In this document: in pieces, positions 52,421 to 63,551 of the stretch
Layout: every line of letters begins with the position of its first letter
Numbering within the stretch: position 1 is the stretch's first letter
Source: Phymatolithon calcareum
Lineage: Eukaryota; Rhodophyta; Florideophyceae; Hapalidiales
Reading direction: 5' to 3'
Length of the DNA: 64,000 bases
Assembly (NCBI GenBank): GCA_977006965.1
Contig: OZ345355.1
Span: forward strand, 3,162,001 to 3,226,000
Translations under genes and position numbers: made by a program
The notes under the pieces: generated by a model
What the model saw: the letters and a program-made list of their open reading frames with translations, nothing else
Databases searched by the model: none
What the model was told of the DNA's origin: nothing

Positions 52421-52804
52421 TCGCAAATTCTGACTGCTGCCGTCGGCAGTCAGATATCTCCCGTTCCATTTCGCCGGTCGCTTGCAGAGGCCGGTGAGCA
52501 CAAAGGCAAAGCGGCCGGAGTTTCATTTGCACCTCGCATTAGAAACGAGTCGAGAGAGGCGGCTGCTGGTGCATATTCGTTCATCAGCAGAGATTCACGA
52601 AATCGCAACCGCATTGCCTGCGCGCACAACTCAATTCACAATTATCCATGAAGTTGTATGTTCACATACAACACCAGCAAAGTCTCGCCCTGCCTCACTC
52701 CTTTGATGCACTTCTGTGCGCCCAGACGTGATCGTCAAACGACTAGAATCCCGTAGGCGCAGTGTCTACCAGCGCGGCGAGCGGGCATCCATTCTTCAGC
52801 CCGG

Positions 52805-52810
52805 TATAAA
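52805..52810 (+). promoter_or_regulatory. TATA box for the 52951 gene
   Basis: GGTATAAATCCC, ~140 bp before the ATG. Pyrimidine-rich sequence (CCTTCCTGTCCTCGCCCC) follows at initiation distance. A (GT)n run sits directly before the ATG. Confidence 0.55.
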
Positions 52811-52923
52811 TCCCATCGGACCATCATCCTTCCTGTCCTCGCCCCGCATTCTGCGCACAAATCTGCCACACACCACTTGTCCAGTGTCCCCCCTCCCCTC
52901 CCTCCGTCACATCCTCCATCAAT

Positions 52924-52943
52924 CGTGTGTGTGTGTGTGTGTG
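52924..52943. repeat. (GT)n microsatellite in the 5' UTR
   Basis: About nine GT units ending 8 bp before the ATG at 52951. Confidence 0.85.
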
Positions 52944-52950
52944 CATCGAC

Positions 52951-53616
52951 ATGGGCCGCTCCAAGAAAAAGACGTCAACCTCCACACATCATCAAACCCA
53001 ACTTCAAACCCTGCAAGCTAGCATATCCACCCTGCAACATGAGCTAGCAGTACAAAAGCAGCGCTATCTCGCCCTCGAGCAAGAACTGGACGCCAAACTG
53101 CTGGCAAAACACCTCGAAACGGCCGTGAAACTAAAGGAAAAGGACAATCATTGGCAAGAAATTAACAAGACATTGCTCGACAAACTCGCCCTCACAACCT
53201 CGTCGTCCTCCTCGCCTGTCTCCACCACACCGACATCACCCGCCATCAACACATCGCCCGTCTTGACCGCGTCCGTCTCGACCGCGCCCGTCGCGATTGC
53301 GCTGACGCCGATAACATGCCAGCAATTATCAACCGTCGGCACGGGCTTTTCTACACCCGTCAATGCCGCCGTGGACGAGGAGAAGGAGCAACACGTCGCG
53401 TTCGTCCGACAGTTGGGCGCGAGGACGGCAATAGTAACCACAGCTGTGCAATCGGCACGTGGTGAAACGCAGCACTTCGCGAGCCGCGATGTGGCCCTTC
53501 CCCGTGCGCCAGTGATATTTGTCCGAGTGTTGTATTCCATAACGACGGGCTTTGCGAAATTCATTACTGTGTGTGTCGCATATTTTGGACGAATGTTGTC
53601 AAGTCGCGTTGTATAG
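52951..53616 (+). CDS. Coiled-coil protein with C-terminal hydrophobic helix, paralog 2
   Basis: 221 aa from MGRSKKKTSTST. The layout repeats that of 48947-49621. After a basic start comes a coiled coil (LQTLQASISTLQHELAVQKQ, YLALEQELDAKLLAKHLETA) ending DNHWQEINKTLLDKLALTT, which aligns with DDRWKVLNQKFIDKLQAVTA of paralog 1. A low-complexity Ser/Thr/Pro/Val linker follows. The C-terminus holds a hydrophobic helix (VIFVRVLYSITTGFAKFITV) then CVAYFGRMLSSRVV. The start is preferred over an in-frame upstream Cys-rich extension, which is translated GT repeat. Probably membrane-tethered; function unknown. Confidence 0.78.
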   Translation: MGRSKKKTSTSTHHQTQLQTLQASISTLQHELAVQKQRYLALEQELDAKLLAKHLETAVKLKEKDNHWQEINKTLLDKLALTTSSSSSPVSTTPTSPAINTSPVLTASVSTAPVAIALTPITCQQLSTVGTGFSTPVNAAVDEEKEQHVAFVRQLGARTAIVTTAVQSARGETQHFASRDVALPRAPVIFVRVLYSITTGFAKFITVCVAYFGRMLSSRVV

Positions 53617-54635
53617 AGGGTAGCCCGTAAAGCCTCGTGTGCGTGTTTTAACTCGTTCTTTCATAAAAATGTCCATCGACAGCTAGTGCTCAACTTAAGG
53701 ACTTTGCATTGTTCGACGTTGTAACTTTCGTTTACACTTACCATTGGTCTTTGCTTATCTTATGTCGTCCTCTCCACTCGTTGTCGAGCCCAGCTCGCTG
53801 TTGTGCTCACATGATAGCGGTGTCCAATTGAAAAACCGGGAAGCTGCAGTTCCACGCTCCGATGGGACATTGGGTGACCAAATTTAGGTCGACCAGGGGG
53901 CGCTCGTTCCGGCTAGATGTAGTTTACGCAGAACCGGCGTGGATTAAAAATGATTTCGGGTATGCATTGTTTCCTACGCACGCTGTGGGAATACAAGAAT
54001 TACACTTGGCTAACAATCGCATAATTATATTGATGTAAGCTGCCCCTGTTTTAAATGGATCTACCGAAGGGCACTTCGGATCACTTTACCCTCTGCGCTT
54101 ATCGCTGAGTGTGCTCTCTATTTAATAAAAATATTGCTTTCGTTCAATTTGCTCTACCCGTCTTTGTAACGTAATAATTCCTAACCGTAAAACCTAGAGC
54201 TTTTCCTGCTGTGGCTCCTCTACCAATGTGCTTTTGCCACAAGAATATTCACTCGTCCTCGTGTGCGCCCTCTCCCTGCCCACCTCAAGTGTTCCTCGTC
54301 ATTCGAGAGGATATTGACACTTAGGTCCTCTCAATTAGTAGAATAAGCAACAGCGTGATCCTTTCTCTCATAGAAAGCATTAAACTAATTTACCTTGCGC
54401 TGTGCTGTTTTAACCTACTCAAACAAACCTGCATAGCACTTGCGTAAGCATATTCCTGACGCAAAACAGTCCAACCATCCCATGAACACAACTTCATTCC
54501 AGCGCATATAGCGCCACACCAATGCTTTCCGTGCCCTAGATGGACCGAACAAACATTTAAATTCCCCCACACAAACATTCACATCCTCCTCAGAACCACA
54601 ATCAAGTCATCAAACAGGTACCTAACTTCTTCAAC
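53617..54635. other. 3' flank and 5' flank, start of a duplicated block
   Basis: From ~53830 the sequence matches ~56620-57360 (GCTCCGATGGGACAT, TTTACGCAGA, ACTTGGCT, ATATTGATGTAAGCT). No gene of its own. Confidence 0.5.
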
Positions 54636-54989
54636 ATGTTTAACCTCGACGTAACTGGATATTTCGCTGGCGCCCGTCCCGATTCTATCACCATTCCATC
54701 GCAAAGGTATTCTTCTGCCGTCAGCTTCTACAAAACATGCTTTCGAGCATCTGAATTGCAACCGAAACGAAGGGGATCTACCATCCTGCAATCAGAATAT
54801 GGATTCAGGCTACAAATATCATCTTCATCTTCGTCATCATCAAGTACAGCTTCTGTGCGCTTGCAGCTGCCGAGATCGGTAAATCGACAAAATTTGGCAA
54901 AACGGCTGGCAGGTGGAGGATCTGTTTGGTCGGTGAAGAGCGGTCTACGTACTAAGGATCCTTACGGCGTGACATGGACACTAGCTTGA
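54636..54989 (+). CDS. Small hypothetical protein with poly-Ser tract, 117 aa
   Basis: Intact ATG frame: MFNLDVTGYFAGARPDSITI, YKTCFRASELQPKRRGSTIL, a nine-Ser tract, LPRSVNRQNLAKRLAGGGSV and ending KDPYGVTWTLA. A decayed copy ~2.7 kb downstream keeps the start and the end region, so the frame was once a unit of duplication. The segment QNLAKRLAGGGSVWSV vaguely recalls the CpcD-type linker motif, but I would not call it. No signal peptide or membrane helix. Function unknown. Confidence 0.5.
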   Translation: MFNLDVTGYFAGARPDSITIPSQRYSSAVSFYKTCFRASELQPKRRGSTILQSEYGFRLQISSSSSSSSSTASVRLQLPRSVNRQNLAKRLAGGGSVWSVKSGLRTKDPYGVTWTLA

Positions 54990-55280
54990 AGCTCTCTCCC
55001 TCCGTAGCTGTTATCTTTTTCCGAATTTCCTCTTTTTACGTCGTGGAAAGCTGAATAAAATTTTCGATCATGCTTTTTTCACATCTAGTAAGGACCAACA
55101 TGCACGCTGACACTGTGCCTACCTCTCACGATACATCTTCGTTCGTCAAGCTGTTAGCGGTAACGCCCGTCATTGTTCAGACGAGGACGCATTTCTGAAA
55201 ACTTGAACTTCGGTAAGTTTTCTCAACAGAAGAGGATATAAGAACTAGTTTGGTTCTCATTTCCAGAGTCGCAGAAGGAA

Positions 55281-55505
55281 ATGGCCGTACTATTGCTTGG
55301 CGACTGGCGAGCAATGCATTGGAAGCGAGTGATGAAGCGCTGCCAGTTAGGTCCTTTGGTCTTTCGTTTCCGCGATCTGTTCAAGAAACTAAATCAAGAG
55401 GACAATGAAGCGGAGCTGGAGCAGGAAACAATGAATGAGCTTAATAAGAAACAATCATTGAGGATCGACCGCACAGCAATGAACTGTTGCGCGTTGAACG
55501 AGTAA
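55281..55505 (+). CDS. Small ORF, 74 aa, doubtful
   Basis: MAVLLLGDWRAMHWKRVMKR then an acidic helix (LNQEDNEAELEQETMNELNK). Composition looks protein-like and no opposing frame is better, but it is short and unrecognised. A further short coding-like frame follows at 55767-55901 (MDNRIARDVRKAVCALPVQL ... LIEAFDVFRARLSR). The two may be exons or relics of one gene. Confidence 0.3.
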   Translation: MAVLLLGDWRAMHWKRVMKRCQLGPLVFRFRDLFKKLNQEDNEAELEQETMNELNKKQSLRIDRTAMNCCALNE

Positions 55506-55909
55506 CTGAAGCAATTCTACTGACCACGGAAGAATATTTCTCTAAGATATGATAGCGCTTTTCACACGTGGAATCTAGTTTAATGCACGTGATAGTAAGG
55601 TTCCGACTTCACTCAAGTTAGGACCTATGGTACCTTTCAAATCAACTAAACACATTGCGACACCCGAACCTCGCTCACGTGTGGTCGGGACTGCAGCATG
55701 ATGCTCTCTCTCTGGTGTAGTCCTTAGACCTAATTTATACTTCTACTGCCGAGCACGATGAAAATATGGACAATAGAATTGCCAGAGACGTGAGAAAAGC
55801 GGTATGTGCACTGCCGGTACAGCTATGGGAACAGGACAATTTGGTGATATCTGGACTTATCGAGGCGTTCGACGTCTTCCGTGCTCGTCTTTCTCGCTGA
55901 GAACATGTC

Positions 55910-57360
55910 GTTTAGCTCAATTACTACGCAAAACCGAACAGAAAAAACACATAAATGATCAATCAGCGTTGGCTGTCGCTTTACTTACGCCCCTTCAGAT
56001 GGTGGGGGCATAGGAGCGAGTTAAGACCTGGTGAAAAATAGGAGCTTCAACACCTGCTGTTGCTCAAAATATGATTTACAGGACTATCAATACGATTTTA
56101 TTGAGAACGTGCCATGTGTCCCAAGTTGAGGCAAGTCGGCACCTTGCTAACTTATCTACTTTATCGTTGAGTTCGTAACTTTTTCTTTTCAAAATTTGTT
56201 TTTCTGTTCTTCGTTCGTTCTTTTTTTTCTTCATTCTCATCTTACAAATGGATTCAACACCATAACATCCCCACCAAACCCGCGCTCCTCGCATGGTTTG
56301 CACTCAATTGTACCACTCTGTGCAATAGTATCAACCGGTAGCTATTGCTCAACTTTAGGTCGAAGCTTATGCTCCTGTACTTTGCAACTTTCGAGCACTC
56401 GTACTACGATAGCACACTTTCTTGGAATTCGTTTGCACTGAGCGTCAGCAGATGCGTTTGTAAGTTGTAAATAAAAACATGCTTTTCTTCTTCTTGCACT
56501 GAAGGACGAGGCTTACTGTAAGTCTGCGTTGATATTCCACTCCACCCGTCTTCCTGCCCATGCTCATCATTGTTGTATGTAGATGCCCGTGAAATGCAAT
56601 AGAAAAATATCTTGAATTTGCAGCTTCACGCTCCGATGGGACATCGGGGGCGCGCAATGAGCATCGCTCATCCCAAGTCCGAAGTCGTTTACGCAGACCC
56701 CGCGTGGAGTAAAAATTTGAAATTTCGGGGAAGCATTGTTTTCCATGCACGCTGTTGGAATACAAGACTTACACTTGGCTGTTTCTAATAATTGAACAAT
56801 CATATTGATGTAAGCTTCTTCTCCTGTTTTTTCAAACGGATCTGCTCCTAGGATCCATGCCCCGAGCTCGGGGCATTTTATCCACCGTATACTTCCTAAC
56901 TGTAAAACCATACTACAAAACTCATCCTGCTTGTGGCTCCTCTACCGATGCGTTCTTCCGACAACAATGTGCACTCCTCCTCATGTGCGTCCTCTGCCTG
57001 ACTACCTCAATTGTACCTTGTCAATCGAGAAGACATTGACACCTTGGTCCTCGCAGCAAGCAACCGTATGTTCCTTTCTCTCATAGACAGAAAATTAAAC
57101 TGCTTTATCTTGCATTGTGTTGTTTTGACCTACTCAAACGCACCTTCATTGCACTTCCGTAAGCATGCTCCGGACTTCAAACAGTCCAACCATCCCGTAC
57201 AATCCACACCATGCCAGCGCACACGGCACCATACCGATCCTTCGCGCACCCTAGATCAACCGAACAAGCATTTAAATACACCCAAATAATTATTCATTTC
57301 ATCATCGGAACCATAGTCACACCCCGATCGAGTCATCAACCCGGCTGCCAACATCTTCAA
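55910..57360. other. Second copy of the duplicated flank
   Basis: 56620-57360 repeats 53830-54635. No ORF supported. AATAAA followed by TTTTCTTCTTCTT near 56470. Confidence 0.5.
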
Positions 57361-57690
57361 CATGTTTAACGTCGACGAATCTGGATATTTCGATGGTGCC
57401 CATCCCGTCGCAAAGGGTGTACTTCTGCAGTCGGCTTCTACAAAACATGCTTTCGAGCATCTGAATTGCAACCAAAACGAAGGTGATCTACCATCCTGCA
57501 ACAAGATTAAGGATTCAAGCTAAAAATATCTTCCTCATCTTCAAGAGGAGTTTCTGTGCCCTTGCAGCTACTGAGATCCGTAAACCGACAAAATTTGGTA
57601 AGACGACTGTTAGAGGGTGGATCTGTATGTTTGGTAAAGAGCGGTCTACGTACTAAGGATCCTTACGGCGTGACATGAACTTTAGCTTAA
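57361..57690 (+). pseudogene. Decayed copy of the 54636 gene
   Basis: Starts MFNVDESGYFDGAHP, then small deletions shift the frame. STKHAFEHLNCNQNEGDL-type text replaces the original, while DNA such as AGAGCGGTCTACGTACTAAG and GATCCTTACGGCGTGACATG remains as in 54930-54980. The poly-Ser tract is shortened. Dead. Confidence 0.75.
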
Positions 57691-57970
57691 CTTCTGTATC
57701 CCCCCCGTAATTAGTATGTATTCTCCGCAGCATCCTCTTTCTGCACCGTTGAAAGCTGAATGAAATCTCCTATCATGCTTTTGATTACACTCTCTAGTTA
57801 AGAGGTCAGGGATTATCACTGTCGAGAGGACAAGAAAAAACGAGTCTCAGGTGGCTCCGTCTCACACACTACCGCCTGTTTCTCATAAGAAGACAGTAAA
57901 TTCGGAAACAGTGTAACTGGCTCTGGATGAGCACCGCTTCATACTCCAGCGCCAATGACTAGATTCGGAA

Positions 57971-58765
57971 TGGTATAAATTCGACAGCACCCGAGCACAA
58001 CATTATGTCGGAAGGCAGTCGGAAGGAATATCAAGAAGTTTTGGTCGGCTCAGTGCTCCTTCGGGAGCGCACGGAGAGAAGTGGCTGGTGTAGGCGTCAC
58101 GCCATTCCCGGTCCCCGTTTAGGGAAACCAGCGGACATAACTGATCACCACGACTAGCTGGTGTGTGACGACATTCTTGAACAGCACGTGGACCTTCGTG
58201 AGGCTATGCAACGCTGAGCGCGCGAAAGGAATTAAACTCTTCTTTTGTTCTGAACTGTTCATTGCAGTTTTGCGACAATGGCCCTGGCCCGCCGAGCCTG
58301 CGTCCTGAATTTGATAGTAGGAAACACTTGCGCGCTGACAAACGAACACATGCAATTGCTTTGCTATAGTGCTTTAAGTAATAATCAGTTTGTGATAAGA
58401 GAAGCCAGTTGATAGTGCGAAGGTGTTGAAGAAAACAGAAATATGAAAGCACGCCTTGTCGCAAAACGGCAATGAACAGTTCAGAACAAAAGAAGAGTTT
58501 ATTACCTTTCGCGCGCTCAGCGTTGTAGACCTCACGAAGGTCCACGTGCTGTTCAAGAATGTCGTCACACACCAGCTAGTCATGATGATCCGTTATGTCC
58601 GCTGGTTTCCCTAAACGGGGACCGGGAATGGCGCGACGCCTACATCGGCCACTTCTCTCCGTGCGCTCCCGAAGGAGCGCTGAGCCGACCAAAGCTTTTT
58701 GATATTCCTTCCGACTGCCTTCCGACACAATGCTGTGCTCGTGTGCTGTCAAATTTATAAAATAC
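57971..58765. repeat. Large inverted repeat, ~310-bp arms
   Basis: 57971-58278 and 58456-58765 are reverse complements with roughly 20 differences by eye, separated by 177 bp. Both arms read SEGSRKEYQ..LVGS.LLRERT then AIPGPRLGKPADITDHHD and stop on opposite strands, so a small ORF was duplicated head to head. No terminal motifs or TSD noticed, so a fold-back transposon is not shown. Confidence 0.85.
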
Positions 58766-58769
58766 CAAT

Positions 58770-60612
58770 GATTTTTCCAGACCTCGAATTTGCGACACAC
58801 CTGACACCTTCCCCGCAGCCCAAGAGCGAAGCTGAAAGGTAAAGCGCATTTTCATGTTCAAGCAGTCGTATTCACTCGCAATCGAACGTCCACGACCAAC
58901 TGCTCGCTTGCAGTTTGGACCACGGGATGTCACGCGAGAGTAACATGAGAATACTCATGTAATAAAATTTATTATTGTTGCTATATCTTAATGCATGCGG
59001 GTTCCCGAGCTATGGAAACTTTGTTATGTGCTATTTCACGACCGAGAAGAATTCGATCTCATTGTAGATGTGATTTGCAGCTAACCAGAGACCAGTCATT
59101 TTGCGGGAAGTGCCGATGAGCAATGAAATTGAGAATTTGAGTAGTCAGCGACAGCTATTTATAACGTCATTTTTTTAAAATACGACATAAAAAGAGTACA
59201 ATCGAGAAGACCTGTATGTATGTGTCGCACTTCCGTTCCCATAGAGTGGGAGATCCAAAATTTGATCGCACACCGTGCTGGAACAGAGGACTGGGCGTAA
59301 GTGCGGGGCACACTCGATATCCGAAACTTGCTGTCCGGGCACCGCGAGCCCTTTACCTAGATTCACGAGGATGTTCATATAATCATTTGCTTCATTGCCA
59401 AATAATTTTGGTAATCGTTGTTGGGGCTTCTTCCAATATGAATTTACATTTCTTCTTTTTCCTCCACCGTGCAGACTTGCAAATAACTTCACCTACTATC
59501 ATTGATAGACGCTGTATTATGTCCATTGATGCTATAGCATGTAAGTAAGCACATATATAATAGCAATAGCTCACGAAGCTGTGCAACGCGTGTTCTGTGT
59601 AAATCAAGGATGCTTCAATTGTTCAAAAGCGTCAGCAGATTCGTTGGTAACTTTTAAATAAAAATCTATCTTTCTTCTTCTTCTTCAGCAGCCATTGACA
59701 TCGATCCACATTGCCTGGACCTTACTCAATTTTCTTGCCGTGTAAGCTCTGCGAAACCTTCAGCGAAGAATCCTAAATTCAGCCTTGTCGGCCCTACAAT
59801 GAAGAGCTGTATGTTATCATGTCTGACATAAATCCTCACGCACGGATATTGGCTTTCCTTCGTGTGCGAACTCTAAGCTAACGCTCCAACTGTGTTTTTT
59901 GTCCTGGCTCACTCATATAGTACAACACGAAAAGCGGAATGTACCAAAAAGGTGATGCCACAAGTCTTACCATTCATCCTTCCCCAGGGTAAGTCTCGAA
60001 TTCATCTCGCATCAATAGATCTTGTGCCGCTAAGGAAGGGAATGAATTAGGACGGAAAAACACAGTTCGAGCGTTATCTTAGAGTCGACCCACGAAGGAA
60101 GGCCAACATCCGCATGTCAGGAGTTATGTCAGTCAGGGTACAGCACAAAGGAATCGTCGCTCGAGGTTTCGCAGAGCTTGCACGGTAAGCAATTTGCATG
60201 TGGTACAGACTCTTTTGAATGATGGCAACGGCTCTTTGACAAACTGAATATTCCCGAGATATGCACCAGATTCGACGGGTCGCGTCGTTGCGGACAATTT
60301 TTATGTCTGCGCTATTGCGCCATTATATCCTTGTTCTGTATTTTTGGGTAAGTTAACTATTAAAATCCCCACAGTCCTGTGAATATACGGGCGAGGGTTC
60401 CTCGGATGCTGGGAACTTTGGTCTTACTGCAAAGGTCCTAGCATATACTCGCTTATTGAGAACTCATTCTCGTGTTTTCAGTATCATGACTTCTCGTTCT
60501 GGTGTCACCTGGGGGATATGTAAGGACTTCTTTAAAGGCTACCAACGCCTCACCTAGGAGTAGCAGGGCTAGCGGATGAAACCAGCATAGCAATGAAATC
60601 CGACTTCATTTT
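58770..60612. other. Gene-free stretch
   Basis: No supportable ORF. At ~59648-59690 occurs GTAACTTTTAAATAAAAATC then TTTCTTCTTCTTC, the third copy of a 3'-UTR-like motif. Confidence 0.45.
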
Positions 60613-60616
60613 TTAA

Positions 60617-61350
60617 CACACCCGTCGCCTAAGAGTGGGCCCGAAAAAGTACCTTTCAAAGGGTTCCGAAAGGCACGAATTTTGTAAAACATTGACCGCT
60701 CACAATTTTTTTGGCTCTTTAGAAAGCCGAGGGTGAGCTTGGTAACACTACGGCGTTATTTTTACGCCTAAGATAATCCTTGGAGCTGAGGAGAGCGATG
60801 AAAACTTGCCTTTCGCGGGAAAGACAAATAACTTGAGGGTACCAAAAACCCATAAAATGCCGCTATGATACATATTTACGGAACTGTGTAGTATCGAATG
60901 CTGTGTACCTTTCTCAAAGCGCAGTGCATAGGCATATTATGCTGTCAGCACATTGCGTTTGTGAGGGGGAATTGTGCATAAAGTGGTGGGCACCTTCCAC
61001 TATCGAAGAGGGAACCCTCTTATATCCCTTTAGTTTCCACATTTCATTTCTAATCTCGTACTCGTTGTGTATGATACATGATTTTCGAGCAATGTCCTGG
61101 CAAAACGACTGCTTCAATTAACTTAAGTTATTTGCCATTTTCCGTAGCACCATGAAAAAGTGATGTACGACTTTTTTGTAGGCTTGTGGAGCGAAAAGGA
61201 AAACAGCGCTGGCCCTGATTTTCTGGATCTGTGTCTAAAAAGATGTTCCCTTTCGATTGATATAAAAATCATTTAATTCGGAATTCGATTCAGCATAGAT
61301 GACTTTTTCGGACGTGCAAATCACGGGCCCACTCTTAGGCGACGGGTCTG
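60617..61350. mobile_element. TIR element, 734 bp, TTAA or TA target
   Basis: CACACCCGTCGCCTAAGAGT GGGCCCG at 60617 and its inverse at 61324-61350 differ at one of 27 positions. TTAA flanks both ends (60613-60616, 61351-61354), which also allows a TA duplication. The interior holds no long ORF. SQSAVHRHI and DENLPFAGKTNNLRVPKTHK-like traces hint at a decayed transposase but are not enough to assign it. Confidence 0.75.
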
Positions 61351-61387
61351 TTAAAAATAAACTTGGATTTTGTGGTCCTGTTTTTGA

Positions 61388-61458
61388 ATATCTTCGGAAG
61401 TCTGTGATCCTTTTTTACTTTTTTTTTAAAAAAAAGGATCACAGACTTCAGAAGATAT
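61388..61458. repeat. Hairpin, ~29-bp arms
   Basis: ATATCTTCGGAAGTCTGTGA TCCTTTTTT pairs with AAAAAAGGATCACAGACTTC AGAAGATAT (one mismatch) around an AT-only spacer. It lies ~35 bp right of the TIR element. Confidence 0.85.
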
Positions 61459-61678
61459 GGACAAGGCTTCCTCGGTTGTTACCTACCTTTTCGTAGCTCG
61501 CTAAGACGCACCGCTAGAATGGCGGACGGAAAACTTAGGATCTCAGATAATCCTAACTCATTTGCGGATTCTCATGTAGTCATGAACTCCACTGTTCGTA
61601 CCTGGGCTGCTTTTCACTGTTGTTACTTTTCCGTCGTGCGTGATGAAAGTGCATAGAATGGAATTTGTCAGTGATGAG

Positions 61679-62907
61679 CAGGGGTTGCGCCAATTCCATT
61701 GCTATCAATTTAATTGCAATTTTTCCCAATTCCACTCAAATTGGTTCTTCGAACTGAATTGCAATTCGAATTGGTCGCACCTAATACTGAGGATCGTAGT
61801 GGATGAACATTCGACCAGGGGAATGTTATGGGGGGGGGGGCGAGTAAAGCAGAATGTTGAGGGAATCAACGTACTCACCTCATGTTCAGTACGTGGTCTT
61901 TGTTCTAATAATATCCAGAGTACGTAGATGAACATTAGACAGAGCACATTAATCGGATGCAAGAATCAACGTACTATGAACAAGGCAACCCGATGGTCTA
62001 CAACGTATCTCATGCTTCAACGGTTCAATCGTATCAGAAGTGCGTTAATTGCAACAGCGGATGCAGAAGATGCTGACCTAGTAATCGATCGAAGGAGCGC
62101 GTTCAAGAACAGAGTTGCTAAGTTTGCTGACCAGCTGGGCGAGATCAATACGGTGACCATGGAGCTGTAAAAGAGGGGTCTAACATTATCGGATGCACGT
62201 ATGGCTTTGGATGAGTTACTTGATGGAATTGATTCTCTCCAATCCATTCCGCAATCAGCATTGTTTCAATGCCAGTTGGGTGATTACTATATCTCTCCGA
62301 CTTCTCAAATCGTGCAAGATGCTTCATTTGAGTCAGGAGTGGTGAAAATCCAACGTGGGGAGACGAACAGCATGCCAGACGTTGAGAAAGAGAGGTGCAA
62401 GGGGCTATTACAAAGACAAACGGAACAAGGTGCTGAGATTGATGTGCACGAACCGATAAGTATGACCGAAAGACTAAAGAAGCGGAAGAAGAACACCGGA
62501 AGCGCGGGATCGAAGGAATACATTAACACCCAATTTATACTGGGGTCCGTTGCTGAGGTGGTGCGACTTTGGTCTATGGCGAAGTATATTCTACTAGACC
62601 ATAGGAAGGGAACATCTCCTATTGTCTTTGAGACGATGCTTTTTCTGAAAGTCAACCGCTCCTACTGGGATAAGCAAACCGTGAAGCAGGCTATGTCTAT
62701 GGTTGTCAACCAACGTGTCGAGAGGGCTATCGAAGAAGATGAAGATTTCATGCAGCTAGGTGAACTTGCTTGAATAAAGTATTGATGTCTATATTGTGGG
62801 AAGCCTTCAAATTGCAACGCGAATTGCTGCAAACAAAACTGAGCAATTAAATTGATAACTTTCACCCGGGACTGCAATCGCAAGCAATAGAATTGGTGCA
62901 ACCCCTG
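61679..62907 (+). mobile_element. hAT transposon, 1229 bp, with perfect 8-bp TSD
   Basis: Ends CAGGGGTTGCGCCAATTCCA and, inverted, CAGGGGTTGCACCAATTCTA; GTGATGAG flanks both sides (61671-61678, 62908-62915). Subterminal AATTG-rich repeats lie at both ends. The interior encodes a transposase frame with one stop. An 8-bp TSD and CAGGGG ends are classic hAT. It is shorter than autonomous hAT elements, so it is probably an internal-deletion derivative. Confidence 0.92.
61928..62773 (+). pseudogene. hAT transposase, C-terminal half, one nonsense codon
   Basis: One frame from 61928 to 62773 broken only by TAA at 62168-62170, where family context (L?KRGLTLSDARMALDELLD) suggests Gln (CAA). Motifs: NKATRWSTTYLMLQRFNRIR (hAT core ending), VAKFADQLGEINTVTMEL, then the dimerisation region YINTQFILGSVAEVVRLWSM and SPIVFETMLFLKVNRSYWDK. 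The N-terminal finger and first catalytic residues are missing. Related to the hAT fragment at 21588. Confidence 0.8.
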
Positions 62908-62915
62908 GTGATGAG

Positions 62916-63551
62916 TGCTCATGGCCGGGACAGCTATTGGATAAGGATACAAAGACTGAAGGAGCTGGTCTGTAGTGGAACGCGCAAGGGAGAAATACCA
63001 CACTATGAGAAGAGATGAGCACGAACCGAAAGAGAGGTCATATAGGTAGTTTTAGAGGGGCACGAAGGAGCCTTAGCCGAGAAGGCAGAATATGTGACAC
63101 CTTCGTCTCGCAGGAGGAATGAATGATAGGAAGCAGGAATGATAGCCTGGAGAAAACTCCGATAGGTAATCCCTGTACCGCGTTTAATCGAGGATTCAAT
63201 GTTGCCGATTGTATGGCGTTGCAAGAAGAAGATATGATGATGGAGATGGGTGGGGAACGTTCACTTGAGGTGAAGTGGACCGGCCGAGCTCGCGGATGTT
63301 GCGAGCGCAGAGCCAAGCAATCGAGTCAAGAAGCGGAATACACCGCTTTTTTTACTTCCGGTCAGCTTCGTCGCCACTCGAGTTGCGCTCTACGCTATTT
63401 TACAGTACATGAGAGGAGACGTGCTTTACAAGGCCATGGACTGTACGTATTCCACACTACAGTATCGAGAGCTCTCGCGATGCCATTAGGACAGGAATAA
63501 TGAGCAGGCATCAGTCGCGAGAAAAGGAGATAGTCCCATTATTCCTGGTGG
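62916..63551. other. Gene-free stretch with possible copia trace
   Basis: A plus frame at 63123-63500 contains AKQSSQEAEYTAFF, reminiscent of the copia RNase H SSxEAEYxA motif, but neighbouring residues do not support it. No other feature. Confidence 0.3.

Larger units (their letters stand above)
49622..52804. other. Intergenic between divergent coiled-coil paralogs
   Basis: About 3.2 kb without a supportable protein gene. Contains the tRNA-like segment at 50885-50950, a G12 run at 51038-51049, a palindrome at 52139-52195 and (GATGC)4 at 52401-52420. Confidence 0.45.

Noticed and set aside
54636-54989. Phycobilisome CpcD-like linker
   Set aside because: Only a short resemblance (QNLAKRLAGGGSVWSV); no second motif and no plastid-targeting signal.
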